This document shows, one piece after another, positions 61,435-64,000 of a stretch of DNA of 64,000 nt. Each line of letters opens with the position of its first letter. The stretch's first letter is position 1. The position numbers were made by a program, and so were the translations under genes. The stretch lies in contig CAMDKD010000003.1 of assembly GCA_945901125.1 (NCBI GenBank), positions 62,001 through 126,000 on the forward strand, written 5' to 3'. The DNA comes from Bordetella parapertussis (lineage in GTDB: Bacteria > Pseudomonadota > Gammaproteobacteria > Burkholderiales > Burkholderiaceae_C). The notes under the pieces were generated by a model. It worked only from the letters and a program-made list of their open reading frames with translations. It ran no database searches and was not told where the DNA came from.

Positions 61435-62472
61435 ATGAGACACGGAGATATTTCTAGCAGCAAAGATTGCGTGGGCGTTGCAGTTGTTAACTACAAAATG
61501 CCGCGTTTGCATACCAAAGCTGAAGTTCTGGAAAATGCGCGAAAAATCGGCGACATGCTGGTTGGAATGAAACAAGGTTTACCAGGCATGGACTTGGTTA
61601 TTTTTCCTGAATACTCAACCCACGGCATCATGTATGACTCCAAGGAGATGTACGAAACAGCCGCTACTATCCCTGGCGAAGAGACTGAAATTTTTGCAGC
61701 AGCTTGCCGTAAAGCCAAAGTCTGGGGTGTTTTTTCATTGACAGGTGAACGTCATGAAGAGCATCCGAAAAAAGCACCTTACAACACCTTGATCTTGATG
61801 AACGACAAAGGTGAGATTGTGCAGAAATACCGCAAGATCATGCCTTGGGTACCTATTGAAGGTTGGTACCCCGGTAATTGCACTTATGTGTCAGACGGCC
61901 CCAAAGGAATGAAAATCAGTCTGATTATTTGTGACGATGGCAATTACCCCGAAATATGGCGCGATTGTGCGATGCGGGGCGCTGAATTGATTGTGCGCTG
62001 CCAAGGCTATATGTACCCAGCTAAGGATCAGCAGGTGCTTGTTGCGAAGGCCATGGCCTGGATGAACAACTGCTATGTGGCTGTAGCCAATGCCTCCGGC
62101 TTTGACGGCGTGTATTCGTATTTCGGTCACTCGGCTATTGTTGGATTTGACGGTCGCACGCTCGGGGAATGCGGCGAAGAGGATATGGGCATTCAGTATG
62201 CTGAACTGTCTGTCGGGCTGATCCGTGACGCCAGACGCACCATGCAATCTCAAAACCATTTGTACAAATTGCTGCACCGCGGCTACACCGGGAAAATCAA
62301 TTCCGGCGAAGATGCCAACGGGGTAGCAGATTGTCCTTTTGAGTTTTATTCCAAATGGGTTAACGATCCAGAGGGCGCACGCAAAATGGTTGAATCCTTC
62401 ACTCGCTCTACGCCGGGAACAGACGAAGCGCCGATTGAAGGTATTCCAAATCAATCAACCAAGCATCGCTGA
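61435..62472 (+). CDS. amiE: Aliphatic amidase
   Basis: Hydrolyses short aliphatic amides (acetamide, propionamide) to acid and ammonia. 345 residues, closely resembling Pseudomonas aeruginosa AmiE from the start MRHGDISSSKDCVGVAVVNY onward. The nitrilase-family catalytic triad is at the AmiE positions: Glu59 (FPEY), Lys134 (KYRK), Cys166 (ICDDG). AGGAGAA precedes the ATG. Its position as the sixth gene after urtABCDE suggests the transporter brings in its substrate, while urease serves urea. Confidence 0.96.
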   Translation: MRHGDISSSKDCVGVAVVNYKMPRLHTKAEVLENARKIGDMLVGMKQGLPGMDLVIFPEYSTHGIMYDSKEMYETAATIPGEETEIFAAACRKAKVWGVFSLTGERHEEHPKKAPYNTLILMNDKGEIVQKYRKIMPWVPIEGWYPGNCTYVSDGPKGMKISLIICDDGNYPEIWRDCAMRGAELIVRCQGYMYPAKDQQVLVAKAMAWMNNCYVAVANASGFDGVYSYFGHSAIVGFDGRTLGECGEEDMGIQYAELSVGLIRDARRTMQSQNHLYKLLHRGYTGKINSGEDANGVADCPFEFYSKWVNDPEGARKMVESFTRSTPGTDEAPIEGIPNQSTKHR

Positions 62473-62486
62473 TAACTTGTCCAGCA

Positions 62487-62535
62487 AGCGCCCTGTGACT
62501 TCAGTGGTTTCAGGGTGCTGCTTGGGGTTTTGTTA
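62487..62535 (+). terminator. Possible terminator after amiE
   Basis: AGCGCCCTG can pair with CAGGGTGCT across a 15-base loop, followed by GGGGTTTTGTT. If active it only partly separates amiE from the AAA+ gene. Confidence 0.5.
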
Positions 62536-62559
62536 ACAATACAAACAGGTATTTCATTC

Positions 62560-63345
62560 TTGACTATTTCATACCACCACTTGGGTGAAGAAGAACTGGT
62601 GTTTCGTCAGGCATTCAGTCACTGCTTACCTCTGCTGATTAAAGGCCCCACCGGTTGCGGCAAAACACGTTTTGTGGAATACATGGCGCAGCAATTAAAG
62701 CTGCCGATGTGGACAGTGGCCTGCAATGAAGATACCAGCGCAAGCGATCTGGTCGGCAGGTACATTCTTAAGGGAAATGAAACACCTTGGATCGACGGGC
62801 CTTTGACCCAAGCGGTCAGACAAGGTGGTATTTGTTATCTGGATGAAGTGATAGAAGCCAGGCAGGAAGTACTGGTTGTTTTGAATTCGCTGGCTGATCA
62901 TCGCCGTCAGCTCTTTATTGACAAAACTGGCGAAGTGCTTCAAAGCCCGCCTGATTTCATGCTTGTTGTTTCGTACAACCCCGGATACCAGAGCGTGATG
63001 CGTGATTTGAAAGAGTCCATCAAGCAGCGCTTCATCGCCGTACGCTTTGACTATCCTGCAGTCGAACTGGAGCAGCGCATTATTGCTACCGAATCCGGTT
63101 GTCAGCCTGGACTGGCGAGAGCGTTGGCCAACTTCGGGGCAAGCTCACGAAAATTGGCCGGCACCGGTTTGTTTGAAGGTGTGTCAACCCGCATGCTGAT
63201 ACACGGCGCTAAATTGATGACGACCGAAAAAGCTCAGCAAAATTTGCTGGAAGCTGCTTTGATAGATCCGGTCACGGACGAGCCAACCATCCGTGCCACT
63301 TTGCTGGCTTTGTTGCCACTGGTCCTGGCCGCTGTTCAGAACTGA
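62560..63345 (+). CDS. MoxR-type AAA+ ATPase of the NorQ/CbbQ/NirQ group
   Basis: 261 residues if started at TTG 62560, where the protein aligns with the NirQ start (ISYHHLGEEELVFRQAF). Walker A GPTGCGKTRFVEYMA, Walker B GGICYLDEVIEA, sensor VVSYNPGYQ, and the C-terminal VSTRMLIHGAKLM region match the family. A GTG at 62515 lies inside the terminator stem and is unlikely. These ATPases act with VWA-domain partners to remodel or activate metalloenzymes (NOR, Rubisco). Neither NOR nor Rubisco is adjacent; amiE is. Confidence 0.88.
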   Translation: MTISYHHLGEEELVFRQAFSHCLPLLIKGPTGCGKTRFVEYMAQQLKLPMWTVACNEDTSASDLVGRYILKGNETPWIDGPLTQAVRQGGICYLDEVIEARQEVLVVLNSLADHRRQLFIDKTGEVLQSPPDFMLVVSYNPGYQSVMRDLKESIKQRFIAVRFDYPAVELEQRIIATESGCQPGLARALANFGASSRKLAGTGLFEGVSTRMLIHGAKLMTTEKAQQNLLEAALIDPVTDEPTIRATLLALLPLVLAAVQN

Positions 63346-63349
63346 GTCA

Positions 63350-64000
63350 ATGCACATGGCAACAGTGCTTGCAGACAAATGGCTGGAAGCAGTGTTGCGA
63401 GGCTTGCAACAACCGGCACAGCAAAAACCGTTGGTTGCACTGGAACGGCACAATAAACAGCAACGACTCGCAATTACCCCTTTTGGGTTGTCGCTGCCGC
63501 GCAGTTTGTCTGAGCAACTGGCCAATGTTTTGCAAGGCGGGTATCAACCTGTAGATTTGTTATGTATGGCAGCGCATGCCAAGGCTCATTTATTGCACTC
63601 CGTTTTTTTTCAGCCGGTGGGTAAATTCAAGCAACTATCGCTGGCCCTGATTTCACTGCTGGAAGATGAGCGGGTTGAGCGTTTAATTGCTGACGACATA
63701 GAGGGCATTGACGCTGTTTTTGCTTCAAGACTGGATATCACGCAGGCGTTGGAAATCGGTGGTGTAGAAACTCAGCTGGCGAAAATGTCGGTCTGTCTCA
63801 ACCGCAGAAGCAATGTTTATGACGATTATTGGTGCGGCAAGGCGTTGGCCATGTTTGAGCAGGCATTGATCAGCGGCCAAGGCTTTGCGGCCCTGCGTGA
63901 AGCCGGCTCCATTCTGGCCAATGATCTCGGGCAAATGCGATACCGGTTTGACCATACCCGCTATGCCGTCTGGCCAGCCTACCGTGATGACAATTCAATT
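63350..64000 (+). CDS. NorD/CbbO-like partner protein (partial, runs off the window)
   Basis: Open frame from ATG 63350 (MHMATVLADKWLEAVLRGLQ) to the window end, 217 codons. The segment ALISLLEDERVERLIA and the terminal RYRFDHTRYAVWPAYRDDNS match the N-terminal part of NorD/CbbO proteins; the von Willebrand A domain would lie beyond the edge. It starts four bases after the AAA+ gene, the usual pairing. Which enzyme the pair serves is unknown. Confidence 0.75.
   Translation, partial: MHMATVLADKWLEAVLRGLQQPAQQKPLVALERHNKQQRLAITPFGLSLPRSLSEQLANVLQGGYQPVDLLCMAAHAKAHLLHSVFFQPVGKFKQLSLALISLLEDERVERLIADDIEGIDAVFASRLDITQALEIGGVETQLAKMSVCLNRRSNVYDDYWCGKALAMFEQALISGQGFAALREAGSILANDLGQMRYRFDHTRYAVWPAYRDDNSI

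Noticed and set aside
62515..62559. GTG start for the NorQ/CbbQ-like gene
   Set aside because: The codon lies inside the terminator-like stem after amiE and the added residues do not resemble the family; the TTG at 62560 aligns with NirQ starts.

Overview
The window carries about half of a purple-bacterial photosynthesis gene set on a chromosome that looks like a photoheterotrophic betaproteobacterium (Burkholderiales, Rhodoferax/Limnohabitans-like). This placement is inferred from gene content and family resemblance only, not from a database search. Supporting traits are the oxygen-dependent cyclase AcsF, PuhE, a periplasmic HiPIP as likely reaction-centre donor, a PpsR/AerR regulator pair, and an Urt/urease/amidase nitrogen block.

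Layout. (1) 0.1-5.5 kb, plus strand: an operon of a Tat-exported nicotinamidase, nicotinate dehydrogenase NicA and tri-haem NicB, and peptide deformylase. (2) 5.5-15.2 kb, minus strand: a defence-like island. It is a type I restriction system (hsdM, hsdS, hsdR) with three passengers: a HEPN-motif Abi-like protein between hsdM and hsdS, a RibD-like deaminase fused to a GHKL ATPase and winged helix between hsdS and hsdR, and a 76-residue unknown. An orphan HicB closes it. (3) 15.4-44.5 kb: photosynthesis genes. The minus-strand superoperon runs bchF-N-B-L-M-lhaA-puhA-B-C-acsF-puhE-crtI-crtB. Divergent to it are aerR/ppaA, ppsR, bchG and bchP. Then come a winged-helix regulator, the minus-strand bchH-I-D-O operon, tspO, HiPIP and dxs. 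Five PpsR-type palindromes (TGT-N12-ACA or one mismatch) sit before bchF/aerR (two), bchG, bchH/tspO and dxs, so one redox/light regulon appears to cover pigment synthesis, its isoprenoid supply and TspO. (4) 44.5-50.8 kb: a TRAP transporter with a GAF/Fis regulator, fluoride channel CrcB, a DUF6172 protein and an SDR. (5) 50.8-64 kb: a urease operon (ureA, a 53-residue His-rich membrane peptide, ureB-C-E-F-G, alpha/beta hydrolase), divergent urtABCDE, aliphatic amidase amiE, and a NorQ/CbbQ AAA+ ATPase with a NorD/CbbO-like partner cut by the window end.

The photosynthesis cluster is incomplete here: no pufBALM, bchCXYZ, crtACDEF or bchE, although non-photosynthesis genes lie on both sides. 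The remainder must be elsewhere in the genome, so the cluster is probably split.

The most unusual signals are the deaminase-ATPase-winged helix fusion beside two compound TGTCGG/CCGACA operator-like arrays, the exact-offset 107-bp repeat that brackets the HEPN gene and recreates its start region as a 48-codon ORF coupled to hsdS, and a regulator whose reading frame seems to need a -1 slip at an A7 tract directly after its start codon.
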